Below, piece after piece: positions 25,899 through 35,151 of a DNA stretch of 64,000 nucleotides. Both the position numbers and the translations under genes were made by a program. Under the pieces are notes generated by a model, which was not told the origin of the DNA, ran no database searches, and saw only the letters and a program-made list of their open reading frames with translations. This stretch comes from Polyangium fumosum. Its GTDB lineage: Bacteria > Myxococcota_A > Polyangia > Polyangiales > Polyangiaceae. The number at the start of each line of letters is the position of its first letter. Positions within the stretch are counted from its first letter, which is position 1. The stretch spans positions 62,001-126,000 of the forward strand of contig NZ_SSMQ01000019.1 of NCBI RefSeq assembly GCF_005144585.1, in the 5' to 3' direction.

Positions 25899-27017
25899 AT
25901 GTTCGATTGGCTGATCGTGGGCGCTGGGTTCGCAGGCAGCGTTCTGGCGGAGCGGCTCGCGCGCGGCTCGGGCAAGCGGGTCCTCCTCCTCGACAAGCGC
26001 CGGCACATCGGCGGCAACGCGTACGACCATTACGACGACGAGGGCCTGCTCGTCCCCAAGTACGGGCCGCACATCTTCCACACGAGCTCGAAGGAGGTCT
26101 TCGAGTACCTCTCGCATTTCACCACGTGGCGGCCGTACCAGCACCGGGTGCTCGCGTCCGTGGACGGGCAGCTCGTCCCGATCCCGATCAACCTCGATAC
26201 CATCAATCGCCTGTACAACCTCCGCCTGACGTCGTTCGAGCTCGAAGCGTTCTTCGCCGCGCGGGCCGAGAAGGCCCCGCGCGTGCGGACGAGCGAGGAC
26301 GTCATCGTCGGCAAGGTCGGGCGCGAGCTTTACGAGAAGTTCTTCCGGAACTACACGCGCAAGCAATGGGGCCTCGATCCCTCCGAGCTCGACGCCTCGG
26401 TGACCGCGCACATCCCGGTCCGGACGAGCCGCGACGATCGGTATTTCACGGACACGTTCCAGGCGATGCCGCTCCGCGGCTACACGCGGATGTTCGAGCG
26501 CATGCTCGACCACCCGAAGATCAAGGTCATGCTCGGCGTGGATTTTCACGAGGTGAAGGAATCGATCCCGCACGCTCAGGTCATCTACACGGGGCCGATC
26601 GACGCGTATTTCGAGGATTGTTACGGCAAGCTCCCGTACCGCTCGCTCGAGTTCCGGTTCGAGACGAAGAACACACAGGTCTTCCAGCCGGCGCCCGTCG
26701 TGAACCACCCGAACGAGCACCCGTACACGCGCGTGACCGAATGCAAGTACCTGACGGGGCAGGAGCACCCGAAGACGACGCTCGTCTATGAATATCCGCG
26801 CGCCGAGGGCGAGCCGTACTATCCGATCCCGCGGCCCGAGAACGCGGAGCTCTACCGGAAATACGAGGCGCTCGCGGCGGCCACGCCCGGCGTCCATTTC
26901 GTCGGCCGGCTCGCGACGTACCGGTATTCCAACATGGATCAGGTGGTCGCGCAGGCGCTCGAGCTCTACGCGAAGCTCACCGGCCTGCCGCGTGAGCGGA
27001 CGCCCCTCGCGGCGTAG
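25899..27017 (+). CDS. glf: UDP-galactopyranose mutase
   Basis: 372 residues, the usual length. FAD-binding GxGxxG is present at the N-terminus (VGAGFAGSV, Gly8/10/13) followed by LLLDKRRHIGGNAYD, a Glf signature. Other family motifs are readable: KYGPHIFHTS, FFRNYTRKQWG, RDDRYFTD, LPYRSLEFRF and RLATYRYSNMDQ near the C-terminus. The enzyme interconverts UDP-galactopyranose and UDP-galactofuranose, providing Galf for surface polysaccharides. A good GGAGG precedes ATG 25899. No glycosyltransferase cluster surrounds it here, so its polysaccharide is encoded elsewhere, though an acyltransferase and a glycosyltransferase-like protein lie within 7 kb. Confidence 0.95.
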   Translation: MFDWLIVGAGFAGSVLAERLARGSGKRVLLLDKRRHIGGNAYDHYDDEGLLVPKYGPHIFHTSSKEVFEYLSHFTTWRPYQHRVLASVDGQLVPIPINLDTINRLYNLRLTSFELEAFFAARAEKAPRVRTSEDVIVGKVGRELYEKFFRNYTRKQWGLDPSELDASVTAHIPVRTSRDDRYFTDTFQAMPLRGYTRMFERMLDHPKIKVMLGVDFHEVKESIPHAQVIYTGPIDAYFEDCYGKLPYRSLEFRFETKNTQVFQPAPVVNHPNEHPYTRVTECKYLTGQEHPKTTLVYEYPRAEGEPYYPIPRPENAELYRKYEALAAATPGVHFVGRLATYRYSNMDQVVAQALELYAKLTGLPRERTPLAA

Positions 27018-27194
27018 GCATCTCTGGCATTCCGGGAATCTGCGGCTGCGCCGGACCGTGCGTTCGACGCTCCCTGCCTCGATATCACTCCATCACGAAA
27101 GTTCCTTTTATTTCCGAGGATCGAAAGCCTCGCGCCCTGACGAACGAGCTTGCTCGTCGTCGAAGTCGTGCTGATGATATGGACGGACTCAGCC

Positions 27195-28667
27195 ATGGCA
27201 CGACGAAATTCTCTGCGAGGGCTCACGGGACAGGTGTCTCGCCGCGCGGCGCTGAAAGGGCTCGGGGCAGGCATCGGCGCCGCGGCGCTCGGGAGCGGGT
27301 GCGCGGCGGGGCCCGATCGTTGCGAGGCCGGACCCGCGGCGCCGGCCGTGGGCCCCGATTTCGACGCGAGCGGCGCGCCCACGCCGAGGCGATTGCTCGC
27401 CGGGATCGACACGTTCGTGGTCGTCATGATGGAGAACCGCTCCTTCGACCACTTCTTCGGGGCGCTCGCGTTCGACCCCGATTACCCCGCGCGGCAAGCC
27501 ATCGACGGGCTCGCCGGTGGCGAGACGAACGCGGACGACGACGGCACCACCATGGCCATGCACTGGGCGGCGGCCCCGTGCGCGCACCACGGCCCGCTGC
27601 ACACCTGGGACGCGGCGCACGTGGCCTTCGCCGGAGGGCGAAACGACGGGTTTTTGCGGGCGAACACGGGGGCCCGGTGGCGGCAACGCGACGCGATGAC
27701 GTACCACGATCGGAGCCAGATTCCGCTCTTTTATGCGCTGGCCGATCAATACGTGGTCTGCGATCGGTGGTTTGCATCCGTGCTCGGGCCGACCTGGCCG
27801 AATCGGTTTTTCCTGCACGCCGCGACGTCGCAGGGCATCACGACGAACGATCCGATCACGGACGGGCCGGCGACGTTATGGGAAAAGCTCGGCAAGGGCT
27901 GCTGGTCCGCGAAGGCATACACCGCTGGGCCCGCGCACTGGTATCACGCGGCCTTCCGGGGGCGCCCGCTCGGGGGCAATGAGCCGATGGTCAGCACGCG
28001 GATCGAGACCTTCTTCCACGACGCCCGCACCGGCAACCTGCCCAACTTTTCCCTCATCGATCCCGATTTCTGGTCCTCCGACCTCCACCCGCCGCACAGC
28101 CTGGCCCTCGGCGAGGCCCTGGTCGGTAGCATCGTGCGGTCGATGCAGGAGAGCCCGCAATGGGGGCGTTCGCTGCTGATCATCACGTTCGACGAATACG
28201 GCGGGTTCTTCGACCACGTGCCCCCGCCGACCACGGAGGACCCGCGCCCGGCGTTCCGCCAGCTCGGCTTCCGCGTCCCCTCGTTGGTGATCGGCCCGTC
28301 CGTGCGCGCGGGGAAGGTCGTCTCCACGCCCTTCGAGCACGTCTCGATCGCGGCCACGCTGGCCACGCGGTTCGGCATCGAGAGCCTCGGGCCTCGCATG
28401 GATGCGGCGGAAGATCTCGCGTCGTGCATCGACCCTGCGCGGGCGGGTTTGCGCCCGGGGCGCGTGGGCAGGCTGCCCCGCATCGAGATCGACCGGCGGC
28501 GCGTGGAGGAGGTGAGCTTCCGTTTTACGAGCCAACCGGGGATCGAAGCGGCGCTCCGCGCGGGCGTCATTCCGCAGGATCGAATCGACACGCGCTCGCA
28601 CGAGGAGCGTCTCCGCTCGCTCCTGCGCCACGCCGAGGAGCTCGAGGTCGCGAGGGTCCGCGGATGA
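27195..28667 (+). CDS. Tat-exported phosphoesterase (phospholipase C/acid phosphatase family)
   Basis: 490 residues. Twin-arginine signal SRRAALKGLG (Arg16-Arg17) followed by GSGC (Cys36), so possibly a Tat-exported lipoprotein. The mature domain has the phosphoesterase-family signature MMENRSFDHFFG (from residue 78) and the late metal motif ITFDEYGGFFDHVPPP. These enzymes cleave phospholipid head groups or phosphate monoesters outside the cytoplasm. An upstream in-frame ATG at 27174 is less likely. Stop overlaps the start of the next gene (ATGA), so the outer-membrane-like protein is co-translated. Confidence 0.9.
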   Translation: MARRNSLRGLTGQVSRRAALKGLGAGIGAAALGSGCAAGPDRCEAGPAAPAVGPDFDASGAPTPRRLLAGIDTFVVVMMENRSFDHFFGALAFDPDYPARQAIDGLAGGETNADDDGTTMAMHWAAAPCAHHGPLHTWDAAHVAFAGGRNDGFLRANTGARWRQRDAMTYHDRSQIPLFYALADQYVVCDRWFASVLGPTWPNRFFLHAATSQGITTNDPITDGPATLWEKLGKGCWSAKAYTAGPAHWYHAAFRGRPLGGNEPMVSTRIETFFHDARTGNLPNFSLIDPDFWSSDLHPPHSLALGEALVGSIVRSMQESPQWGRSLLIITFDEYGGFFDHVPPPTTEDPRPAFRQLGFRVPSLVIGPSVRAGKVVSTPFEHVSIAATLATRFGIESLGPRMDAAEDLASCIDPARAGLRPGRVGRLPRIEIDRRRVEEVSFRFTSQPGIEAALRAGVIPQDRIDTRSHEERLRSLLRHAEELEVARVRG

Positions 28668-29452
28668 GGCAAACACGCTTGCATGCGGCCGCCCTCGTGG
28701 TCGCCCTCGCCGCGGGGGCGACGCGGGCCGAGGCTGCCGAGGAAACGGGCGCGCCCGAGGTCGAGCGGTCGTGGATGCTCCCGCCGCTCGCGCGGAACAT
28801 GGTCCGCGTGCAGGGCACCGTGCGCCCGTTCTTCAACATGATCGGGCCGGGCGGGGGCGCGATCGGGGATCTCTCGGTCGAGTATTATTTCCAGCGGCCC
28901 TTCAAGCTCGGCTTCGAGCTCTCTCCGTTCGCGTTCGTCCTCGTCCCCGAAGGGCCGGGCACCATCGTGCATGCCCGGCTGCGCGGGGCGTTCGCCTCCG
29001 ATTACGTCGAGGTCGGCCTCGGCATCGGAGGGCGAATGCAATATTTTGGTCCGAGTGGCCTCTCCGTGGCCCCGGCGGTGCGGCTCGGCAGCCTGGATGG
29101 CGCGCATTTGCGGGCGGAGCTCGGGTATTCGCTGATCCGGAACTATTACACGCAGCAGGCGCAGTTCGCGCTCTCGCACGTGACCGGCGGGCTCGACGTG
29201 CCGGTGACGCGACGATTGGCCATCACCCTGGACGGCGGATACGGCCTCGATTTATGGGCCTATGCGACCCTCGGCGTTCGGCACTGGATCCACGGGCACG
29301 GCGAGCCGGGCTCGCTCGCGATTGGCGCATCGGCCGGCGCCGCGTGGGTGGTGGATCGGTTTCCCTGCCAGTATGGTGACATCGACCCATGCCGCGGAGC
29401 CGCTTGGGGGCTCGGGCCGACGATTGCCGTCCGGGTCGATCGACGCTTTTGA
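28664..29452 (+). CDS. Predicted outer-membrane beta-barrel protein
   Basis: 262 residues. A Sec signal (1-25, ending AEA) precedes repeated amphipathic strands alternating Gly/Tyr/aromatic residues (KLGFELSPFAFVL, YVEVGLGIGGRMQYFG, LRAELGYSLIRNYY, AITLDGGYGLDLWAY) and a terminal Phe (RVDRRF), the usual signature of BAM-inserted barrels. Two Cys (CQYGDIDPC) may form a loop disulfide. ATG is within the stop of the phosphoesterase gene, implying coupled production. Followed by a hairpin terminator. Function as porin or anchor unknown. Confidence 0.75.
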   Translation: MRQTRLHAAALVVALAAGATRAEAAEETGAPEVERSWMLPPLARNMVRVQGTVRPFFNMIGPGGGAIGDLSVEYYFQRPFKLGFELSPFAFVLVPEGPGTIVHARLRGAFASDYVEVGLGIGGRMQYFGPSGLSVAPAVRLGSLDGAHLRAELGYSLIRNYYTQQAQFALSHVTGGLDVPVTRRLAITLDGGYGLDLWAYATLGVRHWIHGHGEPGSLAIGASAGAAWVVDRFPCQYGDIDPCRGAAWGLGPTIAVRVDRRF

Positions 29453-29470
29453 AGAAGTCTTGCGGGGGGT

Positions 29471-29490
29471 GTGGGGGGACGAGCCCCCAC
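29471..29490. terminator. Hairpin between convergent genes
   Basis: GTGGGGG (29471-29477) pairs with CCCCCAC (29484-29490) over a 6-base loop, between the stops of the beta-barrel gene and the minus-strand lipoprotein. It could end both transcripts. Confidence 0.45.
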
Positions 29491-29505
29491 GTTGACCGAG
29501 AACCG

Positions 29506-29907
29506 TCAATACATGGGCGTGCCGCCGCTGCCGCCCTGGCCCGTCGGGCAGGACAACGAGCCGACGATGTAGCAGCCATGGGTCGGGACGTCGCAGCAGT
29601 TGGCGCCGCCTTGCGGGGCTGCGGGACAGCTATTCTGGCAGTCCGCGTCGGAGTTGCACTGGTCCACGCAGACCGCGCCCCCGCCGCTGCTGCTGCTGCT
29701 GCTGGAACTCGACGCCGTGCTCCCGCCGCCGCCGCCGGTTCCGACATCACCGCCGGCCCCGCCGCCGCCGGTTCCGACGTCACCGCCGGAGCCGCCGTCG
29801 CCGCCGGAAGGCTGGTTGCCGAACTCCGGCCGCTCGGAGGTGGCGCAAGCGGAGAAGCTCACTGCGAAGAGACCAAGGACCAACCAGGTGACGCTAGCGT
29901 ATTTCAC
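29506..29907 (-). CDS. Small Cys-rich lipoprotein with Gly and Ser tracts
   Basis: 133 residues from GTG 29907; an ATG further upstream would add an Arg-rich leader of 36 residues. The signal ends in SFSAC (Cys21). A Gly-rich linker (GGDGGSGGDVG), then nine serines, six of them coded by a perfect AGC run (29686-29703), lead to a compact C-terminal domain of about 50 residues with eight Cys (CVDQCNSDADCQNSC, CCDVPTHGC), a pattern common in myxobacterial extracellular Cys-rich modules. Function unknown; surface-located. Confidence 0.7.
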   Translation of the reverse strand: MKYASVTWLVLGLFAVSFSACATSERPEFGNQPSGGDGGSGGDVGTGGGGAGGDVGTGGGGGSTASSSSSSSSSGGGAVCVDQCNSDADCQNSCPAAPQGGANCCDVPTHGCYIVGSLSCPTGQGGSGGTPMY

Positions 29908-29973
29908 GAGTTTGTGGTCTGAGAGTACCCGAATGCCGCGCTCTCCACAACTCTCTCCTTGTGGCTCTCGACA

Positions 29974-31791
29974 ATGACGAACGACGCGGCCCCTCGTTCT
30001 TCCCGCGCGCCGCAACCCCGCGCGACAATTGCAGCGTTGTCAGAAGTCATGCAACGTCGACGCACTTGGCTCGGGCTCGGGCTCATTTTGCTGCTCGGCG
30101 TCATCGTCTACCTCCCCGCGATCCGCACGCCTTTCCTGCTCGACGATTACCTCCAGGCCTCGATGATCGAGGGGACGTTCCCCGGCAAGCGGGGCCCGTT
30201 CGACCTGTACGACTTCATCAACGACACCGATCGCGCGGCCCTCACCGCGCGCGGCATGCTCCCCTGGTGGGCGCACCCCGAGCTTCAGATCCGCTTCTTC
30301 CGCCCGCTCGCGAGCGCGCTTCACTACTTTGAACACCAAGCGTTTCGCGGCGCGCCGCTCCTGATGCACCTGCACTCGTTCGCCTGGTGGGCGGCGATGG
30401 TGCTCGGCGCGCGCGCCCTCTTCCGGCGCGCGCTTTCGGGGCGGGCCGCGGCGATCGCGACGGCCGTGTTCGCGCTCGCGCCCGCCCACGCGATTCCACT
30501 GGCCTGGCTCGCCAACCGCGAGGCGCTTCTCTCGCTCACGTGCGGGATCACGGCCCTCGCCGCGCACGCGCGTTTTCGCGAGGAACGAAGGGTGCGGGAT
30601 GCCGCGCTCGCGACGCTGCTCTTCACGCTGGCGCTCCTCTCCGGCGAGTACGCCGTGTGCTTCGGCGGTTACGTGCTCGCCCTGGAAATCGTGGGCAAAC
30701 GCGAGAGCCTGCTCCGGCGCGCCGCGTTCGTCTCGACGTTCGTGTGGCCCACGGCCGTGTACCTCTACGTGCGTCACCGGGGCGGGTATGGCTCGTTCGG
30801 CTCGGGCTTCTACACGGATCCGTTCCGCGAGACGGGCTTGTTTTTGCGCGCCGTGCCGCAGAGGTTCGCCACGCTCCTCGCGGATGGTTGGCTCGCGCTC
30901 GACGACGAGATCTTGTTGCCCAACACCACCCCGCTCGTGCTGCCCGTGCTTGTCGTGATCGGCACCGCGGCCTTGCTCTACGTGCCGCTGCGGCGCGCGT
31001 ACGCGGCGCAGGACGAGGCGCGCCGCCCGCAGATCGCGTGGCTCCTCCTCGGTTCGGTGCTCGCGCTCGTGCCGGTGCTTCCCGTGGTGCCCTCGCCGCG
31101 CGTGCTCGGCGCGAGCTTGCTCGGCATCGCGCCGGCGGTCGGCATGCTGCTCGAATACGCGTGGTTCTCCCCCGCGAGCGAGGAGGCGGCGCGCGGGCCG
31201 AGGAGCGCAGCGGCGCAGCTCACGGGGCTCGCCGCGGTGGCGCTCGGCTTCGCGCACCTCGTGCACGGGCCCGGGACCGCGTGGCTCATGGCGCGGAGGC
31301 AGCAGCGATCCGCCGATGATTTCACGAAGCACTCGGCCGAGCTGCGCGGGCAGATCGAGGCGCCGGAGGACGCCGAGGTGGTCGTGATCCGCTGCATGGC
31401 GAGCGCGTTTTTCCTGCCGTTCGCGCTCGACGATCGGGGCCGCTTGCCCGCGCGCTGGCGGATCCTCGCGCAGACGGGGCACGCGCTCGTGCTGCGGCGC
31501 GACGCGCGCACGCTCGACATCCGCGTGCCCCCGGAGCACAGCCTCTTCCCGATGGGCCCGGGCGCGCTCTTCCGCAGCCAAGACGCCCCGCTCAAGCCGG
31601 GCGAGGTCTTCACCGTGCCCGGCGTCCGCGTGACGGTCCTCGACGTCGGCCCGCGCGGCCCGCGCTCGGCGCGCTTCGAGCTCGATCGTGATCTCGATTC
31701 GCCGTCGCTCTCGTGGATCACCGAGGGCCGGAAGGGTTTCTCCTTCGCGGAGCTGCCGCCGCGCGGATTCGGAAAGCCCTTTGATCCCTAG
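29974..31791 (+). CDS. Multi-pass membrane protein, GT-C glycosyltransferase-like
   Basis: 605 residues. The first transmembrane segment (about 33-50) is followed by LLDDYLQ (Asp57-Asp58), the acidic dyad placement of GT-C lipid-sugar-dependent glycosyltransferases. About nine more membrane segments extend to residue 415, then a soluble C-terminal domain of about 180 residues. GT-C enzymes transfer sugars from lipid carriers on the periplasmic side. Neither the ATG at 29974 nor that at 30049 has a strong ribosome site. Convergent with an acyltransferase 3 gene, with stops overlapping by four bases, so the two may modify the same envelope glycan (inference). Confidence 0.7.
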   Translation: MTNDAAPRSSRAPQPRATIAALSEVMQRRRTWLGLGLILLLGVIVYLPAIRTPFLLDDYLQASMIEGTFPGKRGPFDLYDFINDTDRAALTARGMLPWWAHPELQIRFFRPLASALHYFEHQAFRGAPLLMHLHSFAWWAAMVLGARALFRRALSGRAAAIATAVFALAPAHAIPLAWLANREALLSLTCGITALAAHARFREERRVRDAALATLLFTLALLSGEYAVCFGGYVLALEIVGKRESLLRRAAFVSTFVWPTAVYLYVRHRGGYGSFGSGFYTDPFRETGLFLRAVPQRFATLLADGWLALDDEILLPNTTPLVLPVLVVIGTAALLYVPLRRAYAAQDEARRPQIAWLLLGSVLALVPVLPVVPSPRVLGASLLGIAPAVGMLLEYAWFSPASEEAARGPRSAAAQLTGLAAVALGFAHLVHGPGTAWLMARRQQRSADDFTKHSAELRGQIEAPEDAEVVVIRCMASAFFLPFALDDRGRLPARWRILAQTGHALVLRRDARTLDIRVPPEHSLFPMGPGALFRSQDAPLKPGEVFTVPGVRVTVLDVGPRGPRSARFELDRDLDSPSLSWITEGRKGFSFAELPPRGFGKPFDP

Positions 31792-32996
31792 CCCGCGAAG
31801 CGCTCCCGGAGGCGGAGCGAGGGTTTTTCGATGAGCACGTGCATCGCGTAGCCGATGAGGAACGAGATCAGCATCGTCGCGGCGAGGGACGCGGGCCAGA
31901 CGAGGAGGAGCGAGACGCGCTTCGCGTGGAGGGCCTTCGCGGCGGGCAGGACGACGTGGTCGATGATCGGGATGTGCACGAGGTAGACGCCGTAGCCGAG
32001 CGTCGCGGCTCGGCGGAAGAAGGGCGCCGAGAGGCCGCGGTGGATCCAGCCGTCACCGTGGAGCAGGAGCGGCAGGGCGCAGAGGTACATGAGGCTCGTC
32101 ACGGTGCCCCAGGCGAAGACATGCACGAGCTGGACGTGCTCTTCGCCGAACATCGCGGGGTTCAAGAGGAGCCAGAGGCACGTGAGCGCCGGGATCGCGA
32201 GGAGGGCGCGGTGGAAGGGCCGCGCGAGGAAGCGGCCCACGGCCTCGCCGTGGCGCTGGTGGAGGAAGGCGAGCAGGATCCCCGCGACGAGCGTGTCGAA
32301 GCGCGTGTGCGTGCGGAAGTAGAGCGCGCCGTAGAGGATGAAATCATTCCATGGGCGGTAACGGAAGTAGATGACGAGCCGCACGACGAGCGCCGCGAAG
32401 AAGAGCGCGCCGAGGAGCCAGAAGCGCGCGCGCTCGCTTCGCAGGCGGTGGAGCACGAAAAAGAGGAGCGGGACCGTCAGGTAAAACTGCTCTTCGAGCG
32501 AGAGCGACCAGCCCCAGAACATGATGATGTCGGGGCGGTGCAAGGAGACGAAGTTCGTGAGGTACGTGTACTCGTAGGGCAGGTGCGCGCGTTGCGTCGC
32601 CGTGAGCGGGAGCGCGAGCGCGAGGGTCGTGAGCACGACGTAGTACGAGGGGAACGTGCGCAGGACGCGGCGTAGATAGAAGCGGCGCAGGTCCTGGGTG
32701 CCGTTCTTCTGGAGGGAGCGGAGCAGGATCGAGCCGATGAGGAAGCCGCTCAGGAGGAAGAAGAGATCCATCCCGAAGAAGATCGAGAGGGATCGGTCGA
32801 CGAAGCCGCGATCGAGGGGGATGCCCTGCTCGCCCCAGAAGATCCACGTGACGTGGTACTGGACGACGGTGACGATCGCGAGGACGCGCAGGCCGTGGAG
32901 CGCGGGGTAACGGTTGTCGAGGAGATCGAGGCCAAAGAAGGCGCGGAGCCCGGAGGGTTTCGCGGGCGCGCCGAGGGCTTGGGCAGGCGCGGACAT
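31788..32996 (-). CDS. Acyltransferase 3 family membrane protein
   Basis: 402 residues, ten or so hydrophobic segments. The family motif R-x10-H is exact: Arg37 in HGLRVLA and His48 in VVQYHV. Other features are FFLLSGFLIG and WSLSLEEQFYL, typical of OafA/YrhL proteins that O-acetylate or otherwise O-acylate cell-surface glycans or lipids, moving acyl groups across the membrane. No SGNH domain is fused. Ends by overlapping the stop of the GT-C-like gene. A 28-base gap separates it from the upstream lipoprotein gene on the same strand, so the two are probably co-transcribed. Confidence 0.9.
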   Translation of the reverse strand: MSAPAQALGAPAKPSGLRAFFGLDLLDNRYPALHGLRVLAIVTVVQYHVTWIFWGEQGIPLDRGFVDRSLSIFFGMDLFFLLSGFLIGSILLRSLQKNGTQDLRRFYLRRVLRTFPSYYVVLTTLALALPLTATQRAHLPYEYTYLTNFVSLHRPDIIMFWGWSLSLEEQFYLTVPLLFFVLHRLRSERARFWLLGALFFAALVVRLVIYFRYRPWNDFILYGALYFRTHTRFDTLVAGILLAFLHQRHGEAVGRFLARPFHRALLAIPALTCLWLLLNPAMFGEEHVQLVHVFAWGTVTSLMYLCALPLLLHGDGWIHRGLSAPFFRRAATLGYGVYLVHIPIIDHVVLPAAKALHAKRVSLLLVWPASLAATMLISFLIGYAMHVLIEKPSLRLRERFAG

Positions 32997-33024
32997 CGAG
33001 GGGCGATGGCGAGCGAGGAGAGGC

Positions 33025-33786
33025 TCACTCCTCCGGCTTCACGCCGCACATCGCCGCGACGCGGTTCACCTGGGCCTTGAACTCCTCGCCCGCGGGGTCG
33101 ACCTTCTTCGACTCGTTGAGCAGGGTCGCGAACCGACGCATGGGCGGGATGCCCTCCTTGAGCGCGCCGAGCATGGTCGTGAGGCTCGACTTCACCTTCG
33201 CGTCCTTGACCTGGAGCTTCTCCATCGCCGCGATGAACTTCTCGATCGCGGCCGCGTGCTCGGCGAACTTCTCGCCCTCGATGCGGGGGACCTTCTGGAG
33301 CTCGACGCCGAGGGCATCACACTCGGCCTTCGGCCCGTTGTTGCACGTCGTGTCGAACGCGTTCGCCGTGGACGTGACCTTCTTCTCCCACGCGCTGAGC
33401 TGGCCCTGGATCTGCTCCATCTCGTCGACGATCGGGCCCATCGACTTGAGCTGGTTGCCAAAGCTCTCGGCCTGGGCTGCGAGCTCGGCGACGGCCTTCT
33501 TGAAGTCGGGCGTCTCGATGGGCTCTTTTTTGAGCGCGTCGGAGAGGCGGAGGAACGCGCCCGTGAGCGAGCGCATTTCATCGGCCGGGCCCTTGCCTTT
33601 AGGCCGATCTTCGAGGGCCACGAGGTGCTTGCCGATCGCCTCGCACTCGGGCGGCCGGGGCTGGCCATCGCCGCTGCCCTCGCTCGTGTTCGCGTCCGCG
33701 GACGTCTTCGGTTCCTGGGCGGCGGCGCCGCCGCAGGCGACGACGAGGAAGAAAAAGGGGGCGAGGAGGGCCGAGCGCGTTCGCAT
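33025..33786 (-). CDS. Helical lipoprotein of unknown function
   Basis: 253 residues. Signal with lipobox VVAC (Cys18) and a Ser/Thr/Asp-rich linker. From residue 45 on it is predicted to be almost wholly alpha-helical with heptad-like spacing, and contains four Cys, two of them in TTCNNGPKAECDALG. It resembles small helical-bundle lipoproteins seen widely in myxobacteria. TAGGAT stands 11 bases before the ATG. Likely co-transcribed with the acyltransferase gene. Confidence 0.7.
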   Translation of the reverse strand: MRTRSALLAPFFFLVVACGGAAAQEPKTSADANTSEGSGDGQPRPPECEAIGKHLVALEDRPKGKGPADEMRSLTGAFLRLSDALKKEPIETPDFKKAVAELAAQAESFGNQLKSMGPIVDEMEQIQGQLSAWEKKVTSTANAFDTTCNNGPKAECDALGVELQKVPRIEGEKFAEHAAAIEKFIAAMEKLQVKDAKVKSSLTTMLGALKEGIPPMRRFATLLNESKKVDPAGEEFKAQVNRVAAMCGVKPEE

Positions 33787-33885
33787 CGCGCGGGGATATC
33801 CTAGCCCCGGGGCGCGGTCAACCACGGGAGCGGGCGGGCGTCGGCGGGAAAACCGATCGTCATCGCGGGGGATCCGGGAAAAGCG

Positions 33886-33924
33886 GCAGCTCCGCGCGGC
33901 GGGAGGGGCGCCGCGCGGAGCTGC
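33886..33924 (-). terminator. Perfect 15-bp-stem terminator after the metalloprotease gene
   Basis: Arms 33886-33900 and 33910-33924 are perfectly complementary over 15 bases with a 9-base loop. Read on the minus strand the hairpin follows the stop at 33940 by 15 bases and is followed by CTTTT, so it fits an intrinsic terminator. Confidence 0.7.
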
Positions 33925-33939
33925 GAAGGCGCATCGGCC

Positions 33940-35151
33940 TCAGGGCGCCGTATAGGTCACGGAGAGCTGATACTGGCCCCAGTTGTATCCATACACGGCG
34001 ACGAACGCCTGGGATTGTCCGGCAGGAACGGTCAGGCTGCAGGCTTCGTTCGGGCCGGTCTTGTACGGGCGGCAATTCCATTTCGAGGCCGTGGGCTGCG
34101 CGCCGAACCGCACATAAAGATCGGGGTCGCCCTTTCCGGTCATCGTGACCTGGAACGTCGTCCCGGCGGCCACGGAAAGCGGGGCGAGCTGCACGAGCTG
34201 CGTCTTGCTCACGGTGCCGCTGAAGCTCTGCGTGGTCGGCGAACCGCCCGGCGCCGGAGGATTGCCGGGGTCGCCGGGGCCGGGATCGCCCGGGTTCGGG
34301 GCCGGGGGGGCGCCGCCGGGCGCGCCATAGACCAGAACGGCGCCTTGCTTGTCCTTCTCGGTCAGGCTCAACGTCTTGTCGCCCGTCCCATTGCATTGCG
34401 GGTAATGCATGACCGACTTGGAGTCGTAGGACGTGAGCTCACGCCACTGGTTGTCCTCGAAGCACGTGCCGGCCTCGGGGCGGGTGTGCTCGTGGCGGAA
34501 GCCGAGGGTGTGGCCGAGTTCGTGCCGCAGAATGCCTGTGAGCGTGGTCGGCCCGTTGTTGCCGAACGCGCTGGTGTCGACGAGCACGTTGCGGCTGCTG
34601 CGGGAGTCGCCGGGGAAAAACGCGCGCGCGAGGTACTGGCCGCCCGAATTCGTGGGACGCACGTCGAAGAGGACATTGCTGTTCTGCGCGGTGCAGCTCC
34701 CATCCTGGGCGGACACGTGCTGGTATTTCACGTTCGTCACGGCCTCCCAGGCGGCCGTCGCGTCCTTCATGGCCTGGACCGCCGCGTCGTAGCGGTTGCC
34801 GAAGGTCGTGCTCACGCAGTACGTGAGGTTGAGCTTCTGGGTGTCGTTCCACTTTGCATCCTGGCCGCCCGCGCGGTGGATGATGAGCGCCCCGTGGCGG
34901 ACGTACGTCTCGTAAAACTCCTCCAGCTTCTTGATGTCGTCGATGGGCGTGTCGCCGTCGACGATGTAGATGCCCGTGTCAGGCTCACGATACGTAACGG
35001 CCTCGAATTCTTCGAAGCTCGCGTACGTGTCGGCCACGGCCTCGTCGCCGCTCGGCGTTCCCGCACACCCGGCGCCGAGCGCGCCGGAGACGAGGACGAA
35101 AGCAACCACGGATCGGCCCGCAAGGCCGAAGTTCTTCGTACCAGCGCTCAT
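33940..35151 (-). CDS. M12-type zinc metalloprotease lipoprotein with PPC domain
   Basis: 403 residues. GGAG precedes ATG 35151. Signal with GAGC (Cys29). The zinc motif HELGHTLGFRHE (His210, Glu211, His214, His220) is the HExxHxxGxxHE form of the metzincins, and the Met-turn is SVMHYP further on. A Pro/Gly hinge (about 270-300) leads to a C-terminal PPC-like domain (DPDLYVRFGAQPT, FVAVYGYNWGQYQLSVTY). It should be a secreted or surface protease; the PPC domain is often removed on maturation. Strong terminator follows. Divergent from the Nudix gene across a 405-base gap. Confidence 0.9.
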   Translation of the reverse strand: MSAGTKNFGLAGRSVVAFVLVSGALGAGCAGTPSGDEAVADTYASFEEFEAVTYREPDTGIYIVDGDTPIDDIKKLEEFYETYVRHGALIIHRAGGQDAKWNDTQKLNLTYCVSTTFGNRYDAAVQAMKDATAAWEAVTNVKYQHVSAQDGSCTAQNSNVLFDVRPTNSGGQYLARAFFPGDSRSSRNVLVDTSAFGNNGPTTLTGILRHELGHTLGFRHEHTRPEAGTCFEDNQWRELTSYDSKSVMHYPQCNGTGDKTLSLTEKDKQGAVLVYGAPGGAPPAPNPGDPGPGDPGNPPAPGGSPTTQSFSGTVSKTQLVQLAPLSVAAGTTFQVTMTGKGDPDLYVRFGAQPTASKWNCRPYKTGPNEACSLTVPAGQSQAFVAVYGYNWGQYQLSVTYTAP

